Shown: piece after piece, positions 8,472 to 16,251 of the stretch
How positions within the stretch are numbered: position 1 is the stretch's first letter
How the letters are laid out: each line of letters starts with the position of its first letter
From: Brevibacillus dissolubilis
GTDB taxonomy: Bacteria; Bacillota; Bacilli; Brevibacillales; Brevibacillaceae
Length of the DNA: 64,000 nt
Reading direction: 5' to 3'
NCBI RefSeq assembly: GCF_006170445.1
Contig: NZ_VCNA01000009.1
Span: forward strand, 1 to 64,000
Notes under the pieces: generated by a model
Database searches by the model: none
Told to the model about the DNA's origin: nothing
Seen by the model: the letters and a program-made list of their open reading frames with translations, nothing else
Translations under genes and position numbers: made by a program

Positions 8472-8656
8472 TAATTCGATATAGAAATCCTGTCTTTGGC
8501 GTAACTAAGTTTGTGGCGCGCAAACCAAACACATGTTCGTAATTTCCTACCGTATTATCTTACCACCCTTTTTCGGAAAATGTGTCTCACCCCCGACTCA
8601 TCATCGTATCAAAACCGTATCATTTTCCTCTCACCCTCCCTTCCCTTGGCAGGTAA

Positions 8657-8690
8657 TAAAAAGAGAGAGCAGATCTTACTCCGCTCTCCC
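8657..8690 (-). terminator. terminator overlapping the arpU-like stop codon
   Basis: GAGAGC (8665-8670) pairs with GCTCTC (8683-8688). On the minus strand the stem is followed by CTTTTTATT. The arpU-like stop codon lies within the hairpin. Confidence 0.65.
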
Positions 8691-9128
8691 ATTGGTATAC
8701 ACTTCCAGTTTTAATGAAACGGCCAGCTTATAAAACGCCCGCGAACGAATCCGATAGTATGTCGCGTGCGCCAAGCACAGTTCGGTATAGGTCTCAATGT
8801 CGGTACGGTCATCATCGTCAAACCAGCGCATCATGATGATGTCCCGTTCTTTTTTGCCCAGCCGCTCCACAGCAACCAGCACACCTCTCACATGCTCCCG
8901 ACGTCTCTGTTCGATATCCACGTTCTGCACTGCTGTGGATTCAGTGGTACTAAAAAACTTATTGGTCACCGAACGGGGAGTCGCCGAGTAATTCACCACC
9001 GTACTCGTCTCCAGATCTGGATGAAAACCCATACGGATAAAATCCCGCGCCAGATCCAGCGCTTCCCGAACCTTTCTCTCCGTCTTAATCTTATCCATCT
9101 GCGGAAGCAATGATGACATAGGGTACAT
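8676..9128 (-). CDS. ArpU-family phage transcriptional regulator
   Basis: A 150-residue protein matching the ArpU/late-gene regulator family of Gram-positive phages. It has an N-terminal helical region, an ERLGKKERDIIMMRWFDDD segment like sigma-factor region 4, and a C-terminal helix-turn-helix (ELCLAHATYYRIRSRAFYKLA). Such proteins activate late phage operons (packaging, structure, lysis). The start at 9128 has GGGAGG with 6-base spacing. It follows two very small genes on the same strand and ends at its own terminator. Confidence 0.78.
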   Translation of the reverse strand: MYPMSSLLPQMDKIKTERKVREALDLARDFIRMGFHPDLETSTVVNYSATPRSVTNKFFSTTESTAVQNVDIEQRRREHVRGVLVAVERLGKKERDIIMMRWFDDDDRTDIETYTELCLAHATYYRIRSRAFYKLAVSLKLEVYTNGRAE

Positions 9129-9174
9129 ATAGAACCTCCCTCTTAGCTGTTCGTGTGTTCGTATTTCTTACAAC

Positions 9175-9330
9175 CTAGGAAACGGACACGGTCCACTGCT
9201 GCTGCCGCTCAAAATAGCCCCATTCTTCAATTAACTCAGGTGTCGTAATCTCTTCAAGCGGTCTGCCATTTCGCTCACGGATGCCATACGCAGCAAAATT
9301 GTGCAAAATCACATGACGGATCAAATTCAT
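9175..9330 (-). CDS. 51-residue prophage-type small protein
   Basis: A small acidic/aromatic protein (begins MNLIRHVILHNFAAYGI, contains ELIEEWGYFERQQQW). It has a good ribosome binding site, GGGAGGAAGAG, located in the end of the upstream small gene. Its ATG directly abuts the upstream TAG, so translation is probably coupled. Its amphipathic pattern could suit a regulatory or anti-host factor, but no family is recognised. Confidence 0.6.
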   Translation of the reverse strand: MNLIRHVILHNFAAYGIRERNGRPLEEITTPELIEEWGYFERQQQWTVSVS

Positions 9331-9450
9331 CTACTCTTCCTCCCAACCTGTACCGATATAAATAGAGATAGCCTTATGTGATAGCCGATCATGATGTTCG
9401 ACCATGTAGCGATCATATATACGAACAAACGTTCTATATTTATTATCCAT
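9331..9450 (-). CDS. 39-residue prophage-type small protein
   Basis: A small basic/aromatic frame (MDNKYRTFVRIYDRYMVEHH) ending at TAG immediately before the ATG of the 51-residue gene. The tight junction and clean composition support coding, but there is no clear ribosome binding site before ATG 9450. It appears to head the three-gene prophage operon ending in the arpU-like gene. Confidence 0.45.
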   Translation of the reverse strand: MDNKYRTFVRIYDRYMVEHHDRLSHKAISIYIGTGWEEE

Positions 9451-9520
9451 CTTTTTGACAGCAAAAGCAATTAGAAATTCAGGAAAATCGGGGAGAATTA
9501 TTTTCCTTTATTTCGTGTTG

Positions 9521-9757
9521 GGGAGAGACGGGGGCTGGCAGTCTGCTCGCCTTCTTTGCGCCCTGCAAGGGGGAGAATATACTGTCCGCTGCGAAAAAGC
9601 CAAACGTGCTGTTCGGGTCAAAAAGGGTTCGAAGAAGCCTATTCGAACGGAGGGGTTTGCCCCTGAGCAGATACTAAGAGGTAGGGGCACGTTTGGCTTT
9701 TTCGAAGCTGAGCAGGGAGCAAAAGAGGCTCGCTGCCTGCCAGCCCCCGTCTCTCCC
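9521..9757. repeat. 237-bp nested inverted-repeat (fold-back) element
   Basis: The outer arms are a perfect 21-bp inverted repeat (9521-9541 with 9737-9757). An imperfect 22-bp pair lies inside. Next comes a perfect 18-bp pair (9592-9609 with 9687-9704), and finally GTTCGAA/TTCGAAC at the tip (9627-9633 and 9642-9648). The whole block can fold into one long hairpin. It has no credible gene and lies between the amine-oxidase terminator and the prophage remnant. It could be a MITE-like element, a cruciform-forming DNA repeat or a structured RNA. Confidence 0.8.
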
Positions 9758-9810
9758 ACCAGCTGTAGATAAAGGCAAATCAAATTCAAAAAAACATAAT
9801 AATCTGCAAC

Positions 9811-9857
9811 AAAAAGCCCCTCTTACCCGTCTGTAACACGAGTAAAAGGGGCTTTTC
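9811..9857. terminator. terminator of the copper amine oxidase gene
   Basis: AAAAAGCCCCTCTTAC (9811-9826) pairs with GTAAAAGGGGCTTTT (9842-9856). It lies 35 bases beyond the amine-oxidase stop, with a T run on the minus strand. Confidence 0.8.
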
Positions 9858-9891
9858 CGCAGTTCTATAACGATTGCTCGGTATTCATGAA

Positions 9892-11847
9892 TTAATGGCA
9901 GCTGTGGGAACTCCCTACGGCATTGCCCTTTTTCACCATGCTGTTGCATTTTTGCGGGTTCGGCGGTACGTCTAGACCTGGGTTTTTCTCGAAGAAACCG
10001 GATGGCTTGAGCATGAAGCCGATGTAGGCAGCTGGCATGACCGGCCAGTCTTCTGGACGTGGGATGTGGTGATGACCCATGGTGTACCAGACGACGAGGT
10101 CGGTATTTTCGATGTTGCGGTCTTGTTGTACCCATTTTGGCAGACCGTCGCCACCAGCGTGTTGGTTTGGATAATCACCAGCAGCGTAGCGTTCTTTTTC
10201 ATCAAAAGGAGTTACCCACATGTGGTGCTTGATGAAGCCTGCACGTTTCATCAGGCTGGATTCTTCATGAGCGAATGGGAAGCAGTTCTCACCCGGCACA
10301 AGACGGTAGCCCACTGGTTCGCCCACGTGGTTTTTCACGTTCGGGTTGACGAACTTCCAGTATTTTTGGTTGTGCAGATCAAGGTCACCTACCGCTTCTA
10401 GCTCATTGCGAAGCGGCTTGGTTACGGTATAGAAGGCGTTGCCGAATGGATTTTCTGGTCCCATCGGCTCTGCTTCGGTGTGGATCTGGTAGACTGTGTT
10501 GTTTGGACCGTCCAGGTTGAAGTCCATCCGCATGTTAAAGAAGTGCTGGTGGTTGAAGCCGAGCAGCTGTGGAGCCAGCAGAGAACCGTATTTGTTTTTC
10601 TCACCCGGTGCGACGGCAGAGGTGAACAGAAGACCTGTCAATTTGACTTGGAATTCGATGTTGCCGTCTTGATAGAAGTACCAGAAGAAGCCGTACTCAT
10701 AGTTGCCGACCGTAGAAATCGAGGACAACACCAGACGGCGGGAACGGCGGACATCTACGCTTTCATTGCGCCAGTCCGTATGCTTCCAGAGAATTCCGTA
10801 ATCTTCTTCGTGAAGGCAGATCGCATTCGGAATCTCGACGACTTCCCCTTTGGAGTTGTTGAGATACGCGTCGAAATAACGGATTTCACCCAGGCAGTCG
10901 CAGCCCAGACGCAGTGAGTTAGCAAGCATCCCAATGCCGTATTCACCTACGTCAAAAGCGTTTTGGCGGCTGTGTACAGGGCTTGGGTCCGCATACGGTA
11001 CAACCATCTCAGACAGGGATGCACGATAGAGAATCGGGCGCTCTTTGCCTTGATCGTCATAGGTTACCTGATGGAGTACCAGACCTTCGCGATAGTTAAA
11101 GCCGAAGCGGATGCTCCATTTTTGCCATTTGATCTCATGTCCCTCGATGGTGAAGCTCGGACCATCAGCCTGTACGACTTCCAACGGCTTCAAATCTTCA
11201 CGGACAGGCACATATTTGGTGGTATAGTTGCCATCAGTTGGCGGGATTGGCAGTACGCCGTAATCCTCTACTTTGATGACTTCTTTTTTATTCATATCTA
11301 CATAAGTAACGATCCCCTCAAGCGGATGAGCGTACCCATTGTCGTCAGAAAACATTTTTAACCAAGACATGGTCCGAAGAATCCGTCTTCCTTCCTCTTC
11401 CGGAACTCCGAAATGACCCGCAGACCAAGGCTCAACCATCACCATGTCCGTATTGTCGATGCCACGGCGTTTCAGTGCGTCGAGGTATTCCTGGCTGGCT
11501 TTAACGATCTCTTCACACTCCAAGAATTCATCGAGCATAACAGACGGCTGTATGCCTGGACGTGGAGTCCAAGATTTCACTTTCTGGTCAGTCAGTGATA
11601 CGACTGCTTCATAGGTGGTTTCTTCGGCATTGTCAAGAACGACTACAAAAGCTTCACGATGAATTGGATCACCTTTTTTGAAGGAAAAAACCGTACTCTT
11701 AGGTGGCTCGTGCAGGGTAACCGCGACGAAACGGGCCTTTTCGCTGAGTTGTTGTTTTTCACGCAGGATAGCCACTGCCTGCTGAATCTCCTCAGCGGTC
11801 AACGGCTCCAACGGATGGAGTACAAGACTCGTTTGTTGTTGTTGCAT
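9892..11847 (-). CDS. copper-containing primary amine oxidase (TPQ)
   Basis: A 651-residue enzyme oxidising primary amines to aldehyde, ammonia and H2O2. The TPQ cofactor tyrosine is Y383 in TVGNYEYG (consensus T-x-x-N-Y-D/E). The likely catalytic base is D299 in FDVGEYG, close to D298 of Arthrobacter globiformis oxidase. Copper ligands are the H-Q-H of FNHQHFFN and a histidine of MGHHHIPRPEDWPVMP. No signal peptide is visible, so it is predicted cytosolic. The ATG at 11847 follows AAGGAG by 8 bases; a GTG nine bases earlier overlaps that site. It is monocistronic. The substrate is unknown. Confidence 0.95.
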   Translation of the reverse strand: MQQQQTSLVLHPLEPLTAEEIQQAVAILREKQQLSEKARFVAVTLHEPPKSTVFSFKKGDPIHREAFVVVLDNAEETTYEAVVSLTDQKVKSWTPRPGIQPSVMLDEFLECEEIVKASQEYLDALKRRGIDNTDMVMVEPWSAGHFGVPEEEGRRILRTMSWLKMFSDDNGYAHPLEGIVTYVDMNKKEVIKVEDYGVLPIPPTDGNYTTKYVPVREDLKPLEVVQADGPSFTIEGHEIKWQKWSIRFGFNYREGLVLHQVTYDDQGKERPILYRASLSEMVVPYADPSPVHSRQNAFDVGEYGIGMLANSLRLGCDCLGEIRYFDAYLNNSKGEVVEIPNAICLHEEDYGILWKHTDWRNESVDVRRSRRLVLSSISTVGNYEYGFFWYFYQDGNIEFQVKLTGLLFTSAVAPGEKNKYGSLLAPQLLGFNHQHFFNMRMDFNLDGPNNTVYQIHTEAEPMGPENPFGNAFYTVTKPLRNELEAVGDLDLHNQKYWKFVNPNVKNHVGEPVGYRLVPGENCFPFAHEESSLMKRAGFIKHHMWVTPFDEKERYAAGDYPNQHAGGDGLPKWVQQDRNIENTDLVVWYTMGHHHIPRPEDWPVMPAAYIGFMLKPSGFFEKNPGLDVPPNPQKCNSMVKKGNAVGSSHSCH

Positions 11848-12102
11848 GATTTTCACTCCTTCAAATTTTGGGATAAGCCGGAAATGTAACTACAAAAGCC
11901 GACATTTGCCTATCTTTTACTGCAATTATACAAGAACTGTAACAATTTAGTAATGTATGAATTACAAAATTATGTACATTATACACATTATTTATAATAA
12001 TGTATTACATATAATAACAAGTATTGGTAGGATTGAACAACAGAAAAAAGTCCCAAGTCCTCCTTCGATTTCGTCTTTCTTCTATATAAATAGGAAAAGA
12101 TC
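11848..12102. other. AT-rich intergenic region upstream of the amine oxidase gene
   Basis: No gene is visible. The stretch 11890-12040 is strongly AT-rich and must hold the minus-strand amine-oxidase promoter, but I cannot single out a convincing -35/-10 pair. Confidence 0.4.
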
Positions 12103-12142
12103 AAAACCTCTCTTCTCCGAATCGGAAACAAGAGAGGTTTTT
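12101..12142. terminator. terminator downstream of rtcB
   Basis: AAAACCTCTCTT (12103-12114) pairs with AAGAGAGGTTTT (12130-12141), flanked by A and T runs and located 28 bases past the rtcB stop. Confidence 0.8.
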
Positions 12143-12169
12143 TCTGCGTGTCGGCTCTGTCCGTTGATG

Positions 12170-13594
12170 CTAGATTCCTTTGACCACGGCCATTGGTTTA
12201 CACTTGGCGACGACAGATGCGAGCTTGGCACCGACGATGCTGTCGATGATCTGGTCGACGTCCTTGTAGGCTTGCGGACATTCGTCAAGGATTCGCTCCA
12301 GCGTACGGTGGTTGACGAGGATCTCATCCTCTGTGCCGACTTTGAGCGATTGTTCGAACTCATCCACCTTGACGGCTTCCCGAGTGGCACGGCGGGAGCG
12401 GATACGTCCGGCTCCATGGCAGATGGAGTAGAAATTTTTCAGACCGTGTTCGGAGCCGAGCATAATGTAGGAGGACGTGCCCATCGAGCCTGGGATGAGA
12501 GCGGGGTGACCCGTTTCTTTGTAAGCGGCGGTGTTGAGATAGTGACCGGCCGGAAGAGCACGAGTCGCTCCTTTGCGGTGTACCAGCATCGGCTGCTCCC
12601 GGTGGAATTCCTTGAGCGCGTAGTTATGCATCAGGTCATAGAGCACCGGCACCTCGCATTCACTGCCAAACACATCGCGGAATGCTTCCCGCACCCCGAA
12701 TGCGATCATATGACGGTTGGAGACGGCGAAGTTGAGCGCGGAGTACATCAAGTGCAGATAACGCTGGCCTTCTGTCGAATTGATCGGTGCATAGATCAGG
12801 TTCGGGTCTGGATTGGTGACGCCCCAGCTGTGCATCGCTTCGCGCAGGGTTTTGGTGTATTCACGTCCAAGCATCGCCCCCCATGCACGGGAACCAGAGT
12901 GGATCATCACGATCACCTGACCGTCGAACATCCCCCACTTGGCTGCCAGCTCACGGTTGGACTCGTCGATCTCTACATACTGGATCTCGCAAAAGTGGTT
13001 CCCGCTCCCGAGCGTCCCCAGCTGTCCGTGGGCGTTTTTCTTGATTTTTCCCGGCAGATGCTCCAGAAAGCTGTGATCGTATCGGAATGTAGACTCCTCC
13101 ACATGTGTCAGCCACCGCTCATCCGGTACGTATGAGGCTGGCAGACCGTGCAGGCCGTGCTGCACGACATCCATGATATCGATATCCGCGTAGTTGGAGT
13201 TTTTGCGCTCGTTGGATGGGACATACTTCTCGATCGCATCGATCAGCTGGCGGCGGACTTGTTTGTCTTGGAGATCACGTTTGTGCAGGGGGGTCAAGTG
13301 TACACGCATCCCGCACCCGATATCCACCCCCACAATGCTGGGTGAGACGAAGCCATCGCGCATATTCCAGACAGCCGTGGTTCCGATACAGGTTCCCACA
13401 CCGATGTGCGCGTCAGGGGTGTAGCTCATGTACACATGCCGGGGAATCCGCAGGTTGTTGTCGGCCATGTCATATACTTTTTGTTCGAATGTTTCGAATA
13501 CGGCATCGTTGGCAAAGACGTGGACGGAGCCGTGTGGCAGCTGCACTTCACGGTGGTTGTTTCCGTGGTATTTGACTTGTCGGTTAGTATCCAT
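12170..13594 (-). CDS. rtcB: RtcB-family RNA-splicing ligase
   Basis: A 474-residue RtcB joining 2',3'-cyclic phosphate or 3'-phosphate RNA ends to 5'-OH ends, using GTP and Mn2+. Motifs seen: GVDIGCGM (metal-binding Asp and Cys), GTLGSGNHFCEIQ, HSGSRAWG, LVHRKGATRA and the guanylated histidine in CHGAGRIRSR. Its start lies inside the end of the ykuK-like gene (11-base overlap), so the two are co-transcribed and probably translationally coupled. No RtcA, archease or RtcR-type activator is adjacent. A role in tRNA or rRNA repair after ribonuclease damage is inference. Confidence 0.93.
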   Translation of the reverse strand: MDTNRQVKYHGNNHREVQLPHGSVHVFANDAVFETFEQKVYDMADNNLRIPRHVYMSYTPDAHIGVGTCIGTTAVWNMRDGFVSPSIVGVDIGCGMRVHLTPLHKRDLQDKQVRRQLIDAIEKYVPSNERKNSNYADIDIMDVVQHGLHGLPASYVPDERWLTHVEESTFRYDHSFLEHLPGKIKKNAHGQLGTLGSGNHFCEIQYVEIDESNRELAAKWGMFDGQVIVMIHSGSRAWGAMLGREYTKTLREAMHSWGVTNPDPNLIYAPINSTEGQRYLHLMYSALNFAVSNRHMIAFGVREAFRDVFGSECEVPVLYDLMHNYALKEFHREQPMLVHRKGATRALPAGHYLNTAAYKETGHPALIPGSMGTSSYIMLGSEHGLKNFYSICHGAGRIRSRRATREAVKVDEFEQSLKVGTEDEILVNHRTLERILDECPQAYKDVDQIIDSIVGAKLASVVAKCKPMAVVKGI

Positions 13595-14159
13595 ATTTGC
13601 TCTCTCGTTTCTTGGTAAATTTATTGGCGTAACTGGAAGCTATAGTGGACTCTGGCTTGATTTTCGCTGTCATCCCCATCGATTCTACCCTGCGTACCAT
13701 CTCCATCACGTACGGGGCAGTCTTATTGCGGACGATATCATCACCCGCATCGATATGGACGAATGCCTCCAAGGAAGCCCCCTGATACACATACGGCAGC
13801 ACGATGTCTTCCATCTCATGCAGCCTGATGTCGACGAAATGCATCGCGATCTCTTCACTGTAGGCTGTTTCGGTGGATAGCTTCTCTGCTATCGAGTCAA
13901 AACGGCGGGGCACGACCACTTTACGGTAGCATGCCCATGCTCCTTTGCCCATCCGCCTAAGCACCAGCCCGGTGATGAAGGTGGTATACCACCGGTGCAC
14001 TTGGCTGTCTGTTCCGATGCAGAGTTCATACGCGGCCCGGGGATCTTGCTGCATAAAATGAAGCATGCGGGCGTACACGTCTTCCAACGTCATGCGTCTG
14101 TTCGTCGTGTTCTGAAATTCTCCGTGATGGATGAGGGTCAGATGATTTTTCTTTTTCAT
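13584..14159 (-). CDS. ykuK: YkuK-family RNase H-like protein (DUF458)
   Basis: A 191-residue soluble protein with the YkuK/DUF458 pattern. YELCIGTDSQVH looks like the first acidic strand of an RNase H fold, followed by TETAYSEEIA and VHIDAGDD, with further acidic residues later. ATG 14159 is chosen because AGGTGA lies 5 bases upstream; an in-frame GTG at 14168 overlaps that site. It overlaps the rtcB start by 11 bases. A nuclease paired with an RNA ligase suggests an RNA trimming and repair operon, which is inference. Confidence 0.8.
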   Translation of the reverse strand: MKKKNHLTLIHHGEFQNTTNRRMTLEDVYARMLHFMQQDPRAAYELCIGTDSQVHRWYTTFITGLVLRRMGKGAWACYRKVVVPRRFDSIAEKLSTETAYSEEIAMHFVDIRLHEMEDIVLPYVYQGASLEAFVHIDAGDDIVRNKTAPYVMEMVRRVESMGMTAKIKPESTIASSYANKFTKKRESKYGY

Positions 14160-14260
14160 AGTCGTCACCTGTAAAGCAAGGCAGGTTCTCTTCCTTTCTG
14201 TGGTGGATTTGTGGGGTGGTCGTTCTGTTCACCTTTTGATGAACGAGATGTAGTTAGAGT

Positions 14261-14469
14261 AAAAAAGGCTACCGGTCATTCGGCGCAGCTTTTTCTTACC
14301 TCCCGAATAGCGTCGTCTCACATGCTTCCTTGCTACCGGTGAATCTAAATGTACGGGTAGCGGGATCGATGTTAGATGCTGGATCTGCTGCGGCCTTAGG
14401 GCCATTGGTGCCTTTACAGCAGAATGGGAGGGATAAGAAAAAGCTACCGTCCATGACAAGTAGCCTTTT
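14261..14469. repeat. imperfect inverted repeat in a 520-bp non-coding gap
   Basis: The segment 14261-14304 (AAAAAAGGCTACCGG...GCTTTTTCTTACCTCCC) is an imperfect inverted copy of 14426-14469 (GGGAGGGATAAGAAAAAGCTACCG...TAGCCTTTT). The GCTACCGG-type motif recurs in the middle (14332). No credible gene lies in 14160-14678, so the arms may bound a fold-back element or form a structured transcript. Confidence 0.5.
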
Positions 14470-14678
14470 GGTTCACATATGGTGTGATTGGCGGGCGACG
14501 GAATCATTCTGTCCGTTCGATCGCGCCGTGGTGTGGATACAGGGATACCGGGTAAGAGTAGGTTGGACACGTCATCTGCTCCCGCGTCAACGAATTGAAC
14601 GTGAAGGATGCGGTACTGGGTACGCAGTGTCAGCAGAACTGTCCAAGTCTTAGCAGGATTGTACAGGTATTGATAGGA

Positions 14679-14933
14679 CTACAACCACTGCCGTGAGACA
14701 ATGCCCGGCTTTTCCAAAAAGCTACGGTTATGAAGTTGGAGGTACGTCTTGAAAAGTCTGTTTTCATCATTCTTATGACGATTCAGCGCGATGTTGTCTA
14801 AATGATGATCACGCTGGCCGATTCGTTCGCCGCGTTGGATGGATTCTCGTGTCCGAAGCTGGCGCTCTATGTTTTGGTTAGGCTGGTTCCATGCCAATTG
14901 ATCCAAGCCGATACGAATTGGGGACTTTCTCAT
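14679..14933 (-). CDS. small basic hypothetical protein
   Basis: An 84-residue Arg/Asn/Gln-rich soluble protein (MRKSPIRIGLDQLAWNQPNQ; ends IVSRQWL). AAAGGAG lies 10 bases before ATG 14933; a GTG nine bases earlier is too close to that site. It is divergent from the germination operon, which makes a spore-related role possible, but nothing in the sequence shows one. Confidence 0.5.
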   Translation of the reverse strand: MRKSPIRIGLDQLAWNQPNQNIERQLRTRESIQRGERIGQRDHHLDNIALNRHKNDENRLFKTYLQLHNRSFLEKPGIVSRQWL

Positions 14934-15117
14934 GACATACACTCTCCTTTCTTGGTCGTAGCCTTTCTGGACTTACATCCATGTAGTGTTCGCTCACCCA
15001 TGAATTTTGTATAAAGTTATCATCAGTCTATGATGTTGTCAACCACTTTTTTCCTTTCATAGCCTCGATCCTATTCATAACCAAAGGAATCTATATGGTT
15101 TTTATGATTATTTTCAC

Positions 15118-15148
15118 TGAACATGGTACAAATTATCACGTATACATA
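15118..15148 (+). promoter_or_regulatory. possible forespore promoter of the gerAB-AA-AC operon
   Basis: TGAACA (15118-15123) and TATACATA (15141-15148) are spaced 17 bases apart, 18 bases before the gerAB-like start. This loosely resembles sigma-G promoters (TGHATA / CATWMTA). The fit is imperfect and rests partly on expectation, as germinant receptor operons are normally sigma-G controlled. Confidence 0.3.
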
Positions 15149-15165
15149 ACTCTGGGAGGACGATC

Positions 15166-16248
15166 ATGGTTTCTCGTATTTCTTACTTCCAACTGATGTT
15201 CGTAATCCTTCTGTCCAATGGTTTGACCAACCATGTCATCATCATCCCGGTCCTTTTGGATGTAGCGAGGAGAGATTCTTGGCTTTCCGTGCTCGCTGCT
15301 GGGGTCATCTATCTGATTGGTCTTGTGGCTATTTACTATCTCTACAACCGGTTGGGACAAAAACCACTGATCGAATGGCTGAAACAAAAATATCCCCCTG
15401 CGATTACCTACTTCGTCACGATCTTGCTTGTCTTATACGCTTCTGTACTATGTTACATTACCGTTAAAGATACAGTCACTTGGGTTAGTATTTCTTTTTC
15501 TCCAGCAACACCCGTCTTTATCACGACCTCGTTTTTTTTATTCGTCTGTTATATGAACTCGGTGATGGGGATTCGCTCCATTGCGATGACATCTGGCGTC
15601 TTGCTTCCTGTTGTGGTTGTCTTAGGTTTCTTCGTGATGTCAGCGAATTTCAAGCATAAGGATTATTCGGCCTTGCTTCCGATTATGGAAGATGGATACC
15701 AACTTGCAATACAGGGGATAATTTACTGCGGTGCTGGATTTAGCGAGATCATCCTTCTCTTGCTGCTCACCTCTAAACTTAAGAAAAAAATGACATTTAC
15801 CAGCCTGCTGTTTCTGGGGATCTGCCTTATTTTTTTAACACTTGGCCCTTTGGTCGGTGCCATCGCCGAATTCGGTCCTGACCTCGCAGCCAAACTCCGT
15901 TATCCCGCCTACGAAGAATGGCGGTTGGCCTCATTGGGCGTGTTTGTCGAGCACCTCGATTTCTTGAGTATCTTTCAGTGGTTTAGCGGTGCGTTTATCC
16001 GGGTTTCTCTCATGCTCTATCTGGTGGTCGAAGCGTTAGACCTTCCGGCAGGAAAAAAGCGGATATCGGTGCTGACCGGCCTCTATCTCCTTGTTTTTCT
16101 GTTGAATCTGTTACCCATTTCTGATATTGACTTTTATCGGGCGTTGGTTTCATTTTTGTTGCCCGGGTTGTTGGGCGTATCCCTTTTTGTTCTGATTCTT
16201 CTTCTCGTTCTCTTGTCGGCAAGAAAATCAACTGATGGAGGTACATAG
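15166..16248 (+). CDS. spore germination protein GerAB family (permease subunit)
   Basis: A 360-residue, ten-helix APC-superfamily membrane protein, the B subunit of a GerA-type nutrient germinant receptor in the spore inner membrane. Recognisable parts are the N-terminal SYFQLMFVILLSNGLTNHVIIIP, the periplasmic YSALLPIMEDG loop and GAGFSEIILLLL. It has GGGAGGA before the ATG and is followed after 3 bases by the A-subunit gene. The gene order here is B-A-C rather than the classical A-B-C. The germinant cannot be predicted. Confidence 0.92.
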   Translation: MVSRISYFQLMFVILLSNGLTNHVIIIPVLLDVARRDSWLSVLAAGVIYLIGLVAIYYLYNRLGQKPLIEWLKQKYPPAITYFVTILLVLYASVLCYITVKDTVTWVSISFSPATPVFITTSFFLFVCYMNSVMGIRSIAMTSGVLLPVVVVLGFFVMSANFKHKDYSALLPIMEDGYQLAIQGIIYCGAGFSEIILLLLLTSKLKKKMTFTSLLFLGICLIFLTLGPLVGAIAEFGPDLAAKLRYPAYEEWRLASLGVFVEHLDFLSIFQWFSGAFIRVSLMLYLVVEALDLPAGKKRISVLTGLYLLVFLLNLLPISDIDFYRALVSFLLPGLLGVSLFVLILLLVLLSARKSTDGGT

Positions 16249-16251
16249 CCT

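Noticed and set aside
9455-9789. Frames on both strands across the fold-back element
   Set aside because: Both strands are open only because of the palindromic base pattern. No start site is credible.
14330-14653. 107-residue plus-strand frame in the gap before the germination operon
   Set aside because: Low-complexity translation with no ribosome binding site, and it covers one arm of the inverted repeat.
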